A stretch of DNA of 64,000 nt from JANSYL01 sp963921255 (GTDB lineage Bacteria > Pseudomonadota > Alphaproteobacteria > Rhodobacterales > Rhodobacteraceae): positions 868,001 to 932,000 of the forward strand of contig CAWUEW020000001.1 in the NCBI GenBank assembly GCA_963921255.3, given 5' to 3'. Both the position numbers and the translations under genes were made by a program. Positions within the stretch are counted from its first letter, which is position 1. The number at the start of each line of letters is the position of its first letter. Under the pieces are notes generated by a model. The model was not told where the DNA came from. It saw nothing but the letters and a program-made list of their open reading frames with translations, and made no database searches. This document shows, one piece after another, positions 32,685-42,205 of this stretch.

Positions 32685-34382
32685 ATGGGAAAACCAATCA
32701 CAGAGATCACAATCGTCGGCGGCGGTACGGCGGGCTGGCTGACGGCAACACTGCTGCAGACCATTCTCACCCGGCCGCAGGATGCGGAAGAAGACGTGAA
32801 GATCACGTTGATCGAGTCCCCCAACATCCCGACCGTCGGGGTGGGGGAGGCCACCGTCCCGGGCATGCCCCGCACATTGCGCAACGCCGGGATCTCGGAA
32901 CGCGACTTCTTCAAGACCTGCAACGCATCCTTCAAACTGGGGGTGCTGTTTCGCAACTGGAACGTCGACCCGGACGGCAAACCGATCGACTACATCAACC
33001 CGCTTTCCGGGGTGCCGAACATCGACGGGACCGATACCGGTTTCTACATGCTCAAGCATGGCGCGGGCGCGCTGGATTTCGTGCAAACCTTTAGCCCTGC
33101 GGTGGACCTCTACCGTGCGAAGAAAGGGCCGCGGGCCTTGGGGGCCAAGCCGTTTTCCGGTGATGTGCCCTATGCCTATCACCTCGACGCGGGCAAGTTC
33201 GCCAATATGTTGCGCGATCACGCGGTGGCGCGCGGCGTGCACCATGTCCTCGAAGATGTCGTCGATGTCGAACAGGACGAACGCGGCTATATCGCGGCCC
33301 TGCACTTGAAGGAATCGGGCCGGCATTCCGTGCAACTCGTCATCGACTGCACCGGCTTCCGCGGCGTGATCATCAACGAGGTTCTGAAAGAACCGTTCCT
33401 GTCATACTCGAAATACCTGGCGAACGATCGCGCCCTCGCGGTGCAGATCCCGCATCCCGAACCGGGCCAGATCGACAGCGTGACGATGTCCACCGCGTTG
33501 GGTGCCGGTTGGGTCTGGCGGGTGCCGCTCTTCCACCGGATCGGCACGGGCTACGTGTTCTCATCGGCCCATCGGACAGATGAACAGGCCATTGACGAAT
33601 TCATGGGCCATCTGGGCGATCAGGCAAAGGGCGCCGAGCCGCGGGTGATCCCCATGCGCATCGGACGCACGCGCGACTCGTGGGTCAAGAACTGCGTCGC
33701 CGTTGGCCTGTCCAGCGGCTTTATCGAACCGTTGGAATCCACCGCCATCCACATGATCGATTCCGCGGTGCGGCGGCTCACCAGCTATTTCCCGGATCAG
33801 GATTTCGCCGAGCCGCTGCGGGCGCGCTTCAACAAGCTGTCGAACGAACTCTTTGACGAGGTGCGCGATTTCATCTGCTTGCACTACGCGTTGAACAACC
33901 GCACCGACGACCCGTACTGGATCGACGCGCGCGGGCTGGAGGTGCCCGACAGCCTGGCCGAGAATCTGGAACTCTGGAAGTACACCCTACCGCGGCCCTA
34001 CGATTTGCCCCGCAACGGGTTCTTCACTGCCGGCGTGTACGAGGCCGTCATGTTGGGCAAGCGTGTCTACGAAACCGGCTTTGGCAACGCCTCCGTGCTC
34101 GACACTCTGCCCTTGCGCCAGGACGTGTGGGGCCAATACCTCCGGATGGCGCGCAAACAGATCGGCCAGATCACCCGGAACGTGGCGGACCATCACAAGT
34201 TGCTGCGCGAACTCAGGGGCGAGCTGGAAACCGAAGCCGCGCCGCCCTTCGCCTCGAAATTCGGGCAGCCGTCGATGGCCACCGTGCCGTTGCCCGGCAT
34301 GGCGCCCCCACCGAAATCGATCGCGGCCAAAGCGCCAAAACTCGACCCGGTGGAGGATGGCGAACACGCTAGCCTCCTCTAG
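32685..34382 (+). CDS. flavin-dependent tryptophan halogenase family protein
   Basis: 565 residues. The FAD-binding GGGTAG motif (about 12-17) starts the protein. The conserved catalytic lysine region is NASFKLGVLFRNW with K84, matching the AFKxxIxFxNW segment of PrnA/RebH. WVWRVP at 276-281 fits the WxWxIP-type halogenase motif. GFIEPLEST (about 346-353) carries the glutamate that positions the substrate. All key residues thus appear intact. Such enzymes use reduced flavin, oxygen and chloride or bromide to halogenate an aromatic ring. No NRPS, PKS or flavin reductase gene is nearby, so the substrate is unknown. GAGGGGG lies just upstream of 32685. Confidence 0.88.
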   Translation: MGKPITEITIVGGGTAGWLTATLLQTILTRPQDAEEDVKITLIESPNIPTVGVGEATVPGMPRTLRNAGISERDFFKTCNASFKLGVLFRNWNVDPDGKPIDYINPLSGVPNIDGTDTGFYMLKHGAGALDFVQTFSPAVDLYRAKKGPRALGAKPFSGDVPYAYHLDAGKFANMLRDHAVARGVHHVLEDVVDVEQDERGYIAALHLKESGRHSVQLVIDCTGFRGVIINEVLKEPFLSYSKYLANDRALAVQIPHPEPGQIDSVTMSTALGAGWVWRVPLFHRIGTGYVFSSAHRTDEQAIDEFMGHLGDQAKGAEPRVIPMRIGRTRDSWVKNCVAVGLSSGFIEPLESTAIHMIDSAVRRLTSYFPDQDFAEPLRARFNKLSNELFDEVRDFICLHYALNNRTDDPYWIDARGLEVPDSLAENLELWKYTLPRPYDLPRNGFFTAGVYEAVMLGKRVYETGFGNASVLDTLPLRQDVWGQYLRMARKQIGQITRNVADHHKLLRELRGELETEAAPPFASKFGQPSMATVPLPGMAPPPKSIAAKAPKLDPVEDGEHASLL

Positions 34383-34397
34383 CGGGCGGGATGGGCG

Positions 34398-36224
34398 TTA
34401 GCCCTCCATCGCTTCCAGTTGGTCGATGAAGCCTTCGATCATGCCCAGACCCTTTTGCCAGAAGGCCGGGTCTGACGCATCCAGTCCGAAGGGCGCCAGC
34501 AGGTCTTTGTGGTGTTTCGATCCGCCCGCTTTGAGCATGTCGAAATACTTCTCTTCGAAGTCTGGCGTACCCTCGGCATAGACCGCGTAAAGCGCATTCA
34601 CCAATCCGTCGCCAAAAGCGTAGGCGTAGACGTAGAACGGGGAATGCACGAAGTGCGGGATGTAGGCCCAGAAGGTCTCGTACCCATCCATGAAGCGGAA
34701 CACCGGCCCAAGGCTTTCGGCCTGCACGGACATCCAAAGCGCGTTGATGTCGTCCGGGGTCAGTTCGCCGTTTCTGCGGGCATCGTGCAACTTGCACTCG
34801 AAGTCGTAGAACGCGATCTGGCGGATCACCGTGTTGATCATGTCCTCGACCTTGCCAGCCAGCATCACCTTGCGCGCCGCGTCGTCCTTGGCTTCCGACA
34901 GCATTTTCTGGAAGGTCAGCATCTCCCCGAAGACCGAGGCCGTTTCGGCAAGCGTCAGGGGCGTGGCGGACAGCAATTCGCCCTGACCCGCGGCCAGCCG
35001 TTGGTGCACCCCGTGGCCCAGTTCATGCGCCAGCGTCATCACATCCCGCGGTTTGCCCAGATAGTTCAGCATCACGTAGGGGTGCACGTTCGCGACGGTC
35101 GGATGGGCGAAGGCACCGGGGGCCTTGCCTTCTTTCACGCCGGCGTCGATCCAGCCATCGGTAAAGAACGGCTCGGCCAGATCGGCCATGCGCGGGTCAA
35201 AGGCGGCATAGGCGTCGGACACGGTTTTCCGCGCGTCGTCCCATGACACCAACCGGTCATCTTCCATGGGCAGCGGCGCGTTGCGGTCCCAAACCTCCAA
35301 CGTCTCGAGGCCCAACCACTTGGCCTTCAACGCATAGTAGCGGTGGGACAGGCGCGGATAGGCCTCCACCACGGCGTTGCGCAGGGCCTCGACCACCTCC
35401 GGCTCCACATGGTTGGCCAGATGGCGCGACATCTGGGGCGACGGCAGCCCGCGCCAGCGGTCCGAGATTTCCGTTTCCTTGGCCAGCGTGTTGTGCACCC
35501 GTGCAAACAACGGCAACCGCTCGGAAAATGTCGCCGCCAAGGCCCGGGCCCCGGCCTCGCGGGTTGCGCGGTCCTGCTCGCTGAGCTTGTTGAGGGTGGC
35601 TTCAATGCCCAAGGTGTCCCCATCCACATCGAAGGTCAGGCCGGCGATGGTTTCATCGAACAGCTTGTTCCAAGCGGATGAGCCGACGACCGATTGGTCG
35701 TGCAGAAACTTCTCCAATTCATCCGACAGCTGGTAGGGCTTCATCGCGCGCATCCGGTCGAAAACCGGTTTGTAGCGGCCAAGCGCCGGGTCCGCCGCCA
35801 TCAGCGCGTCATAACGCGCATCGTCGATCCGGTTGAACTCCAGGCTGAAGAAGACCAGCGGGGTGGTGAAGGTCGTGATCTTGTCCTGCATGTCGGACAT
35901 GAACTTGGCCCGGTCCGCGTCGGTCGTCTTTTGGTAGTAGCTCAGCCCCGCGAACGACATGATCCGCCCCGCGATCAGGTCGATCTCTTCGTAGCGCTCG
36001 ACACAGGCCAGCAGCCCGGCGGCGTCCAGATCGGCAAGCTTGCCTTCGTAATCCGCCGCGAAACTGGCGCAGTCGGCTTCAAGCTTGTCCAGATCGGACA
36101 GAAGCTTGGGATCATCCGCGGCCGGATACAGGTCCGTCAGATCCCATTCCGGCAGATCGCCCAACGGTGCGCCCCCGGCCTCGGTCACGGCATCGCGAAT
36201 CGGAAAGGGCAAGGTCGGGCGCAT
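34398..36224 (-). CDS. pepF: M3 family oligoendopeptidase (PepF)
   Basis: 608 residues. The zinc motif HELGH lies at about 400-404 (MTLAHELGHGVHQRL), followed by the third ligand region LAETASVFGEML. N-terminal LPEWDLTDLYPAADDPKL is typical of the PepF group. The enzyme cleaves short peptides in the cytoplasm. Start at 36224 has GGAG nine bases upstream and gives the normal family length. The 3' end converges on the halogenase, with 15 bases between. Confidence 0.93.
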   Translation of the reverse strand: MRPTLPFPIRDAVTEAGGAPLGDLPEWDLTDLYPAADDPKLLSDLDKLEADCASFAADYEGKLADLDAAGLLACVERYEEIDLIAGRIMSFAGLSYYQKTTDADRAKFMSDMQDKITTFTTPLVFFSLEFNRIDDARYDALMAADPALGRYKPVFDRMRAMKPYQLSDELEKFLHDQSVVGSSAWNKLFDETIAGLTFDVDGDTLGIEATLNKLSEQDRATREAGARALAATFSERLPLFARVHNTLAKETEISDRWRGLPSPQMSRHLANHVEPEVVEALRNAVVEAYPRLSHRYYALKAKWLGLETLEVWDRNAPLPMEDDRLVSWDDARKTVSDAYAAFDPRMADLAEPFFTDGWIDAGVKEGKAPGAFAHPTVANVHPYVMLNYLGKPRDVMTLAHELGHGVHQRLAAGQGELLSATPLTLAETASVFGEMLTFQKMLSEAKDDAARKVMLAGKVEDMINTVIRQIAFYDFECKLHDARRNGELTPDDINALWMSVQAESLGPVFRFMDGYETFWAYIPHFVHSPFYVYAYAFGDGLVNALYAVYAEGTPDFEEKYFDMLKAGGSKHHKDLLAPFGLDASDPAFWQKGLGMIEGFIDQLEAMEG

Positions 36225-36352
36225 CGGGGAACTCCGTCGGTCTGTGGCAGCCAAAATCGGCTTTCTCCTGACATAGGGCGTCGGGGGGGCGGGTCTCAAC
36301 CCGCGGAGGTCGATTTCTTGGTCTGAGGGCGCGTCTGCCTGTTCCGATCCGT

Positions 36353-36371
36353 CGCAGGTTGTGCACCTGCG
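36353..36371. promoter_or_regulatory. inverted repeat between pepF and the TauE gene
   Basis: CGCAGGT-N5-ACCTGCG is a perfect 7+7 dyad in the 213-base divergent gap. It lies 66 bases before the TauE start and 128 bases before pepF. It could be an operator or form an RNA hairpin. Confidence 0.35.
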
Positions 36372-36437
36372 GCACGGCTGGCAAATCCCCACGTTCCGGT
36401 CTACATCGGGGATGTAGCCACGAAAGCCACAGACGAC

Positions 36438-37364
36438 ATGCAAATCTACCTGCCGATTGCCGAGGTGAGCGTGAACGCGTTCCTTCTGCTTGGGCTTGGA
36501 GGCATCGTTGGGATTCTGTCCGGGATGTTTGGCGTTGGCGGCGGCTTTCTGATGACGCCGCTCCTGTTTTTCATCGGCATTCCACCCGCCGTCGCAGTGG
36601 CCACCGAGGCCAACCAGATCGTCGCGTCGTCCTTTTCCGGCGTGCTGGCCCATCTCAGGCGAAAAACGGTCGATCTGAAAATGGGAACCGTGCTGCTGGT
36701 CGGGGGTCTGATCGGGGCGGCCGCCGGGGTGCAGGTCTTTGCGCTGCTTACGGAACTGGGACAGGTCGATCTGCTGGTGCGGCTCTGCTACGTGGTGTTC
36801 CTTGGCCTCATCGGATCGCTGATGTTCGTCGAAAGCCTGCGCGCGATCCAACGCGCCCGGAACCCGGCCGCGGCCACTGGCATCCCACCGCGCCGCTCGC
36901 GCAGCTGGTTGCAGAAACTGCCCTTCAAGATGCGCTTCCGCACCTCGGGCCTGTATATCTCGGTGATCCCGCCTTTGGCCGTGGGGCTTCTGGTGGGCAT
37001 TCTCGCCGCCATCATGGGCGTCGGCGGCGGCTTCATCATGGTGCCGGCCATGATTTACCTTCTGGGCATGCCGACGAAGGTCGTTGTCGGCACCTCGCTG
37101 TTTCAGATCATTTTCGTCACGGGCTTCGCGACGCTCATGCACGCCACCACCAACTTCACGGTGGATATGGTGCTGGCGGTTCTGCTCTTGGTGGGCGGGG
37201 TCGTTGGCGCGCAGATCGGCACCCGCATCGGCGTGAAGATGAAGGCCGAACAATTGCGCATCCTGCTGGCGATCATGGTGCTGGCCGTCTGCGGCCGCTT
37301 GGCGCTGGACCTGCTGCTGGAACCGGCCGAACTTTATTCGCTTGGCGCGGGAGGTGGACATTGA
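36438..37364 (+). CDS. TauE/SafE family anion exporter
   Basis: 308 residues with about eight membrane segments. The paired motifs GMFGVGGGFLMTPLLFF near the start and AIMGVGGGFIMVPAMIY near the middle are the duplicated TauE/SafE signature. These proteins export sulfite or organosulfonates. The partner TIGR02186 protein starts inside the stop codon (TTGA overlap), a pairing seen regularly in alphaproteobacteria. The ribosome site before 36438 is weak. Confidence 0.9.
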   Translation: MQIYLPIAEVSVNAFLLLGLGGIVGILSGMFGVGGGFLMTPLLFFIGIPPAVAVATEANQIVASSFSGVLAHLRRKTVDLKMGTVLLVGGLIGAAAGVQVFALLTELGQVDLLVRLCYVVFLGLIGSLMFVESLRAIQRARNPAAATGIPPRRSRSWLQKLPFKMRFRTSGLYISVIPPLAVGLLVGILAAIMGVGGGFIMVPAMIYLLGMPTKVVVGTSLFQIIFVTGFATLMHATTNFTVDMVLAVLLLVGGVVGAQIGTRIGVKMKAEQLRILLAIMVLAVCGRLALDLLLEPAELYSLGAGGGH

Positions 37365-38116
37365 GACTGCGCCTCGCCCTCCTGGCCCTCTGGGTCGCGA
37401 TCGCGCCGGCCGAGGCCGAACAGGTCGTGGCAGGCCTCAGCCAGGACGCAATCTCGATCACGGCCAATTTCGATGGGTCCGAGATCCTGATTTTCGGGGC
37501 CGTGCGCCGCGAGGCGCCGCCGCCGGGATCGGACCCGATGGAGGTGATCATCACGGTCGAAGGCCCGAGCCGCCCGGTTACCGTCCGGCGCAAGGCCCGC
37601 CGCTTCGGCATCTGGGTCAACACCGACGCCGCCGAGATCGACGGCGCGCCGACCTTCTACGCCGTCTCGACCACCGTGCCGTTTGGAGAGGCGTTGAGCC
37701 ATACCGAGGATTTGCGCCACCGCGTCAGCATTCCCTGGGCCATCCGCGCCGTGGGCACCGAGGTGGCCGACCAGGCGGCCTTCACCGACGGGCTGATGCG
37801 CATCCGATTGAACGAGTCGCTCTATCAGATGAACGAAGGCACCGTCCGGTTCCGCGAGGAAACGCTGTTCGACACGGCTGTGCGCCTTCCCGCCAATCTG
37901 GTGGAGGGGGACTACCAGACGCGCATCTTCCTGACCCGCGGCGGAGAGGTTGTCGATGTGTTCGAACAGGCGATCCCGGTCCGCAAGGTCGGGCTGGAGC
38001 GGTGGATCTACAACCTCGCCCATCAACAGCCGCTGATGTACGGCATCCTGTCCCTCGTCATCGCCATTGCGGCGGGGTGGGTGGCATCGGCTGTCTTCCG
38101 CTATATCCGGACCTGA
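37361..38116 (+). CDS. TIGR02186 family membrane-anchored periplasmic protein
   Basis: 251 residues from a TTG start at 37361 with GGAGG six bases upstream. A signal peptide (MRLRLALLALWVAIAPAEAE) precedes a beta-rich periplasmic domain starting VVAGLSQDAISITANFDGSEILIFGAVRRE. One C-terminal membrane helix (YGILSLVIAIAAGWVASAVF) anchors it. TIGR02186 proteins occur only next to TauE-type exporters in alphaproteobacteria and probably aid them. Function is inferred from this partnership. Confidence 0.88.
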   Translation: MRLRLALLALWVAIAPAEAEQVVAGLSQDAISITANFDGSEILIFGAVRREAPPPGSDPMEVIITVEGPSRPVTVRRKARRFGIWVNTDAAEIDGAPTFYAVSTTVPFGEALSHTEDLRHRVSIPWAIRAVGTEVADQAAFTDGLMRIRLNESLYQMNEGTVRFREETLFDTAVRLPANLVEGDYQTRIFLTRGGEVVDVFEQAIPVRKVGLERWIYNLAHQQPLMYGILSLVIAIAAGWVASAVFRYIRT

Positions 38117-38120
38117 GCGG

Positions 38121-38177
38121 GGCAGGGGGGGCGCTGCCCCCGGCGCCTTTGGCGCCTCCCCCGGGATATTTTCAAAA
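38121..38177. repeat. GC-rich palindromic element, possible bidirectional terminator
   Basis: The stretch contains CTGCCCCC, then GGCGCC-TTT-GGCGCC, then CCCCCGGG and ATATTTTC. It folds into a strong multi-arm hairpin between two convergent genes (TIGR02186 and SDR). It resembles a short palindromic element seen often between genes in Rhodobacteraceae; this comparison is from memory. Confidence 0.6.
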
Positions 38178-38194
38178 CAGAGACCGGGGGCGGA

Positions 38195-38926
38195 TCAGCC
38201 GCGGCCCACATAGGGCATCTGCGTGGCCATGATCGTCTGGAACAGCGTGTTGGCCGACAGCGGCAGGTTTGCCATGGCCACCACCGCGTCGGCCACATGC
38301 GTGACGTCCATGGTCGGCGGCGGAGTTTCCCCCCGGGCGATTGCCTGCGCCGCGACATCGCGCAGAAGGTCGGTTTCGGCATTGCCGATATCAATCTGTC
38401 CGCAGGCAATATCAAACGGGCGTCCATCCAGCGCGATCTGGCGGGTCAGGCCGGTAATGGCATGCTTGGTCGCCGTATAGGGCGCCGCGCCGGGCCGGGG
38501 CACATGGGCCGAGATCGAGCCATTGTTGATGATCCGTCCCCCTTGGGGGGATTGATGGCGCATGATCCGGAACGCCATCCGCGCGCAGTAGAACATGCCC
38601 GAGAGGTTCACATCGACAGCGCGGCGCCAATCCTCGATCGAAATTTCGTCCAGCGGCGCGGCTTGCGTGAAGATGCCCGCATTGTTGAACAGGGCATCCA
38701 GCCGCCCGTTTGCCTCGGCAAAGTCGTGGAACGACACCTGCACGGCATCGGGGTCCGTCACATCCAGTGGCAGCGGCACCGCGCGGTCGCCATGGGCGCG
38801 GGCCATATCTTCTAGAAGATCGGCCCGCCGCGCGGCAAGCCCCACACACCAGCCATCGGCCAGCAGGGCCTCGGCCACGGCGCGTCCGATCCCGGCGCTG
38901 GCGCCGGTGACAATGATGGTCTTCAT
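38195..38926 (-). CDS. short-chain dehydrogenase/reductase (SDR family)
   Basis: 243 residues. TGASAGIG (7-14) is the nucleotide-binding motif; NNAG at 81-84, S137, Y150 and K154 (in YTATK) form the catalytic set. The substrate is unknown. AGGAGG stands before the ATG at 38926, which overlaps the stop of the upstream helicase gene by ATGA, so translation is coupled even though the two functions seem unrelated. Confidence 0.9.
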   Translation of the reverse strand: MKTIIVTGASAGIGRAVAEALLADGWCVGLAARRADLLEDMARAHGDRAVPLPLDVTDPDAVQVSFHDFAEANGRLDALFNNAGIFTQAAPLDEISIEDWRRAVDVNLSGMFYCARMAFRIMRHQSPQGGRIINNGSISAHVPRPGAAPYTATKHAITGLTRQIALDGRPFDIACGQIDIGNAETDLLRDVAAQAIARGETPPPTMDVTHVADAVVAMANLPLSANTLFQTIMATQMPYVGRG

Positions 38927-40452
38927 TCTGGGGCCTCCTGGACATCTAGGCTAAGCGGGGCGGGCGCAACCCGCAGATCGTCGATGCTGAGGGCGGCGCG
39001 CGGCTTCGACAGGCGGTAGCGCGTGATCCAGATCAGCTTTTCCTGCGCCCGGGTGATCGCAACATAGGCCAGCCGCTTCCACAAGGCCTGACCGGCTTCG
39101 GTGCGGCCCGACCGGGCCGCGGCATAGAGGTCGGGGGCAAAGACCTGAACCGTCGGCCATTGTGATCCTTGGGCCTTGTGCATGGTCACCGCCGCGCCGT
39201 GCAGAAAGGCCGCCCCCATACGCGCGGCGTAAGGAATGAAGGGTTCTTCCTCGTCCGGTTTCTCGATTTTCACGATCGAGGCGGCCGAGAGGCGCGGGCT
39301 GTCCGCCCCGATCACATGAAGGCGCGAGAACCCAGGCTTCGAGCCCGGGCCCAGATAGATCACAGGCGCCCCCTTGATCAGCCCGCGGGCCTCCAGGTCG
39401 ATCCGGCGCTTGCGGTGCTTCAACGGCAACTCGATCCCGTCGCAGATCAAGGGCTCACCCGCGATGAGTTCGTCCTCGGGCGCGCCAAAGGCGCCGCGAA
39501 AGGCCGTGATCAGCCGCACCCGCGTTGCGTTGCGCCACACCAGAACGGGGCTGCGCGCCATCAGGTCGGTGTCGGCGCGCGGGGCCATTTCGATCCGGTC
39601 ATCGGTGCGGGCGGCGTCTTCGATCATGCGCTCAAACCGCTCGAAGCTGAGGTCGGGATCGGACAGCGCATGGGCGAGGTCAAGGATCGGGTTGTCAGCC
39701 TCCTGCCGATGCACCCGCGCCAGTTCCAGCCGATTGGCGCCCTTGATCCGGTCAAAGACCATTTCCCCCGATTGCCCCACAGGCGCCAGCTGCGCGGGGT
39801 CGCCAAACAGGATCAGGGTCGGAAAAATCTCGCGCAGATCGCTGAACTGCTTGTCATCCAGCATCGAGCTTTCGTCGATCAGCCCGATGTCCAGGGCGTC
39901 CTCGCGGCGTTTCCATCCGGTGATGAAGTCCGATCCGCGCAGCCCGGCGGCGGCCAGGGCGGCGGGGACGGATTTATGCGCATCATAGACCGCTTTGGCG
40001 CGGTCCAGCGCCTCGTCGGTCAGCGCCTCGATCTCGGGGCGCGGGCCCTGACCGGCCAGCCATTCCGCGACCTTCTCGAACTCGGGGTCGTAGACGGGTG
40101 TGTAGAGGATGCGGTGGATCGTGGTCGCGGGCACCCCGCGCGACCGCAGGACCGAGGCCGCCTTGTTCGTCGGCGCCAGCACAGCCACGGTGCGGCGATC
40201 CTTGCGGCGGCGGCCTTCCCAATCGCCCGAAATCACGTCGACCCCGGCGCTTTCCAACGCCTTCACAAGCTCAGCCAGAAGCAGCGTCTTGCCCGACCCG
40301 GCCTTGCCGATCACGGCCACGACACTGGCATCCCCTTCGGCCCTTGGGGTCGTGGTCTCGTGGTCCAGATCGACACCCATGCCCGCCAGCACCTCGGCGA
40401 TGCGGTCATGGGCTTGGGCCTGATCGTCGGAGAAGGCAAGCGCGGTCGTCAT
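38923..40452 (-). CDS. RecD-like ATP-dependent DNA helicase/AAA ATPase
   Basis: 509 residues of helicase superfamily 1. Walker A GKAGSGKT at 49-56, motif II-like LIDESSMLDDKQF, LFGDPAQLAPVG, and the C-terminal UvrD_C_2 block AVTMHKAQGSQWPTVQVF followed by YVAITRAQEKLIW. It is shorter than RecD2 and lacks its N-terminal region. Probably a 5'-3' helicase for DNA repair or recombination. Start at 40452 is the first ATG in frame before Walker A that fits the family; 40518 would add 22 atypical residues. Confidence 0.85.
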   Translation of the reverse strand: MTTALAFSDDQAQAHDRIAEVLAGMGVDLDHETTTPRAEGDASVVAVIGKAGSGKTLLLAELVKALESAGVDVISGDWEGRRRKDRRTVAVLAPTNKAASVLRSRGVPATTIHRILYTPVYDPEFEKVAEWLAGQGPRPEIEALTDEALDRAKAVYDAHKSVPAALAAAGLRGSDFITGWKRREDALDIGLIDESSMLDDKQFSDLREIFPTLILFGDPAQLAPVGQSGEMVFDRIKGANRLELARVHRQEADNPILDLAHALSDPDLSFERFERMIEDAARTDDRIEMAPRADTDLMARSPVLVWRNATRVRLITAFRGAFGAPEDELIAGEPLICDGIELPLKHRKRRIDLEARGLIKGAPVIYLGPGSKPGFSRLHVIGADSPRLSAASIVKIEKPDEEEPFIPYAARMGAAFLHGAAVTMHKAQGSQWPTVQVFAPDLYAAARSGRTEAGQALWKRLAYVAITRAQEKLIWITRYRLSKPRAALSIDDLRVAPAPLSLDVQEAPE

Positions 40453-40548
40453 GCCGGGACCGTAGCGGCTGTGCCCGCCGGGGGCGAGGGGGGAAACGCC
40501 CCGGGCGCAGGGTGACATGGCCCCGCAGGTGCAGGGCCATGTCCGATG

Positions 40549-41217
40549 TCAGGTGTTCAGCATCGCGCGCAGGGCGGTCACGCCCCCTTGCGTGATGCCG
40601 TGACCGGGCCCCGGTGCGACCTCAAAGGTCACGTCCGCGCCCATCTTGGCGAACTGCTCGGCACTGGCCTTGGCGCGGGCCAGCGGGATATGCGGGTCAC
40701 GCTCATGGACGGTGATCGCCACGGGCACCGACGGATGCTGCGTGCCATAGTCGAACGCCTTGGGTCCAAACCCATAAAGCGCCGGGTCCGCGCCGCCATC
40801 GGCATCGCCCGTGCCGACCAGCCCGGCACTCAGCCCGGCGATCCCGGCCAGGCCTTCGGTGCGGGCGCCGTATTCCAGCGCCAGGCATCCGCCCTGGCTG
40901 AAGCCCGCCACGACGATCTTGTCCTGCGCGATCCCACCCGCGACGAGCGCCTGAACCGCGCTGTCGACGGCGGCCAGCCCGGCCTCGAGGAAGGGCGCCA
41001 TCTGGGCCGTGGGCGCCAGGAACGAGGTCGGCCACCAACTGCGCCCGGGGGCTTCGGGGGCCGCATAGGCCACCTCCGGCAGGCCCAGGGCATCGCCCAG
41101 GCCCAAAATGTCCGCGGCCGAGCCGCCGCGCCCATGCACCAGGACCAGACCCATTCGGGCCGATCCGGGGGTGGCGCCGCCAAAGCTGAGCGGGGTGTTT
41201 GAATATGTCGTCATCAT
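40549..41217 (-). CDS. alpha/beta hydrolase (MhqD-like carboxylesterase)
   Basis: 222 residues of the phospholipase/carboxylesterase family. The nucleophile serine is S107 in GFSQGG; VLVHGRGG near residue 25 is the oxyanion region, and H near PGPGHGI completes the triad. Its start overlaps the stop of the upstream dioxygenase gene (ATGATGA), so the two form an operon. The pair resembles the MhqD/MhqO quinone-detoxification enzymes of Firmicutes. Confidence 0.85.
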   Translation of the reverse strand: MMTTYSNTPLSFGGATPGSARMGLVLVHGRGGSAADILGLGDALGLPEVAYAAPEAPGRSWWPTSFLAPTAQMAPFLEAGLAAVDSAVQALVAGGIAQDKIVVAGFSQGGCLALEYGARTEGLAGIAGLSAGLVGTGDADGGADPALYGFGPKAFDYGTQHPSVPVAITVHERDPHIPLARAKASAEQFAKMGADVTFEVAPGPGHGITQGGVTALRAMLNT

Positions 41218-42131
41218 GCCACCTTCAAAGGAGGAAGGACCGCTTCGATGCGGTCGCGGTGCGCCTCGTACTTGGGAGGCAGTTTCAGGCTTTCGCCCAG
41301 ATGGGATTCGTCTTCGTCCACGGCGAACCCCGGCGGGTCCGTTGCGATTTCAAACAACACGCCCCCCGGCTCGCGGAAGTAGATGGCGTTGAAATACTGT
41401 CGGTCAATCACAGGCGTCACCCCAAGACCCGCGCTGGCAAGGCGGTCGCGCCACTCGGCCTGAACCGCATCATCCTCGGCGCGGAAGGCGACGTGGTGGA
41501 TGGTGCCCGCGCCCTGACGACCGATCGACGGCGCATCAGACCGCATCACGTCAACCACGGCGCCCCGGGCCTCACCCGGCGCTTTGAGGCGCAGACGCTC
41601 GACACCGTCGACGGTCTCATGACCCACTTCATCATACCCGAACAGGTCCGTGATCAGCCGCGCGGTCGGAGCGATGTCATCTTCCCAAAGAGTGACCGAA
41701 TGAAACCCGTCCAGACTTGCGGCGTGGACGCGCTGCGTCTCGACCAACTCGACAGGGGCGCCGTCGGGATCACGCAGCGTGATGACCCGGCTGCCAAAGC
41801 GCTCAACAGGGCCTTCGAAATCAATGGCGTCTCCGGCCAGCCGCAGCATCCAGGCGTCGAACTGACCCTCAGGAACCGCGTAGGCATAGGCACTTGCCAT
41901 GCCAGGGCCCGCGCGCCCGGGGCCCGCATCGACGAACGGGAAGAACGTCAGGATCGTCCCGGGGCGCCCGGCATCGTCGCCGTAGTAGAGATGATAGGTC
42001 CCGGGATCGTCAAAGTTCACCGTCTTTTTCACCAAGTGCTGGTCCAGCACGGAATGATAAAAATCCACGTTGCCCAGGGGCCGGCCGGAAAGAGCTGTCA
42101 CGTGGTGCAGCCCCGGTATCGTGCGTGTCAT
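41214..42131 (-). CDS. ring-cleaving dioxygenase, VOC superfamily (MhqO-like)
   Basis: 305 residues with two VOC modules. GLHHVTALSG (H9 or H10 as metal ligand) opens the first, and TIHHVAFRAEDD and GGVLFEIATDPPGF in the second carry the other ligands. The family includes MhqO/MhqA hydroquinone dioxygenases that clear quinone-type electrophiles. The protein is probably cytoplasmic and works with the downstream hydrolase. A short palindrome TGCAT-CA-ATGCA lies 75 bases upstream of the start. Confidence 0.86.
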   Translation of the reverse strand: MTRTIPGLHHVTALSGRPLGNVDFYHSVLDQHLVKKTVNFDDPGTYHLYYGDDAGRPGTILTFFPFVDAGPGRAGPGMASAYAYAVPEGQFDAWMLRLAGDAIDFEGPVERFGSRVITLRDPDGAPVELVETQRVHAASLDGFHSVTLWEDDIAPTARLITDLFGYDEVGHETVDGVERLRLKAPGEARGAVVDVMRSDAPSIGRQGAGTIHHVAFRAEDDAVQAEWRDRLASAGLGVTPVIDRQYFNAIYFREPGGVLFEIATDPPGFAVDEDESHLGESLKLPPKYEAHRDRIEAVLPPLKVA

Positions 42132-42205
42132 GGGTTTCTCCTGTGTCTGCGGGCGCGCGGTGCGTCTGCCCTGCGTCTGACAGGCAAAATGGCGGTTTTG
42201 TGATT

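Noticed and set aside
34398..37361. A 987-codon minus-strand frame
   Set aside because: Only the part from 36224 is PepF. The upstream extension is antisense to the TauE gene and has no domain pattern.
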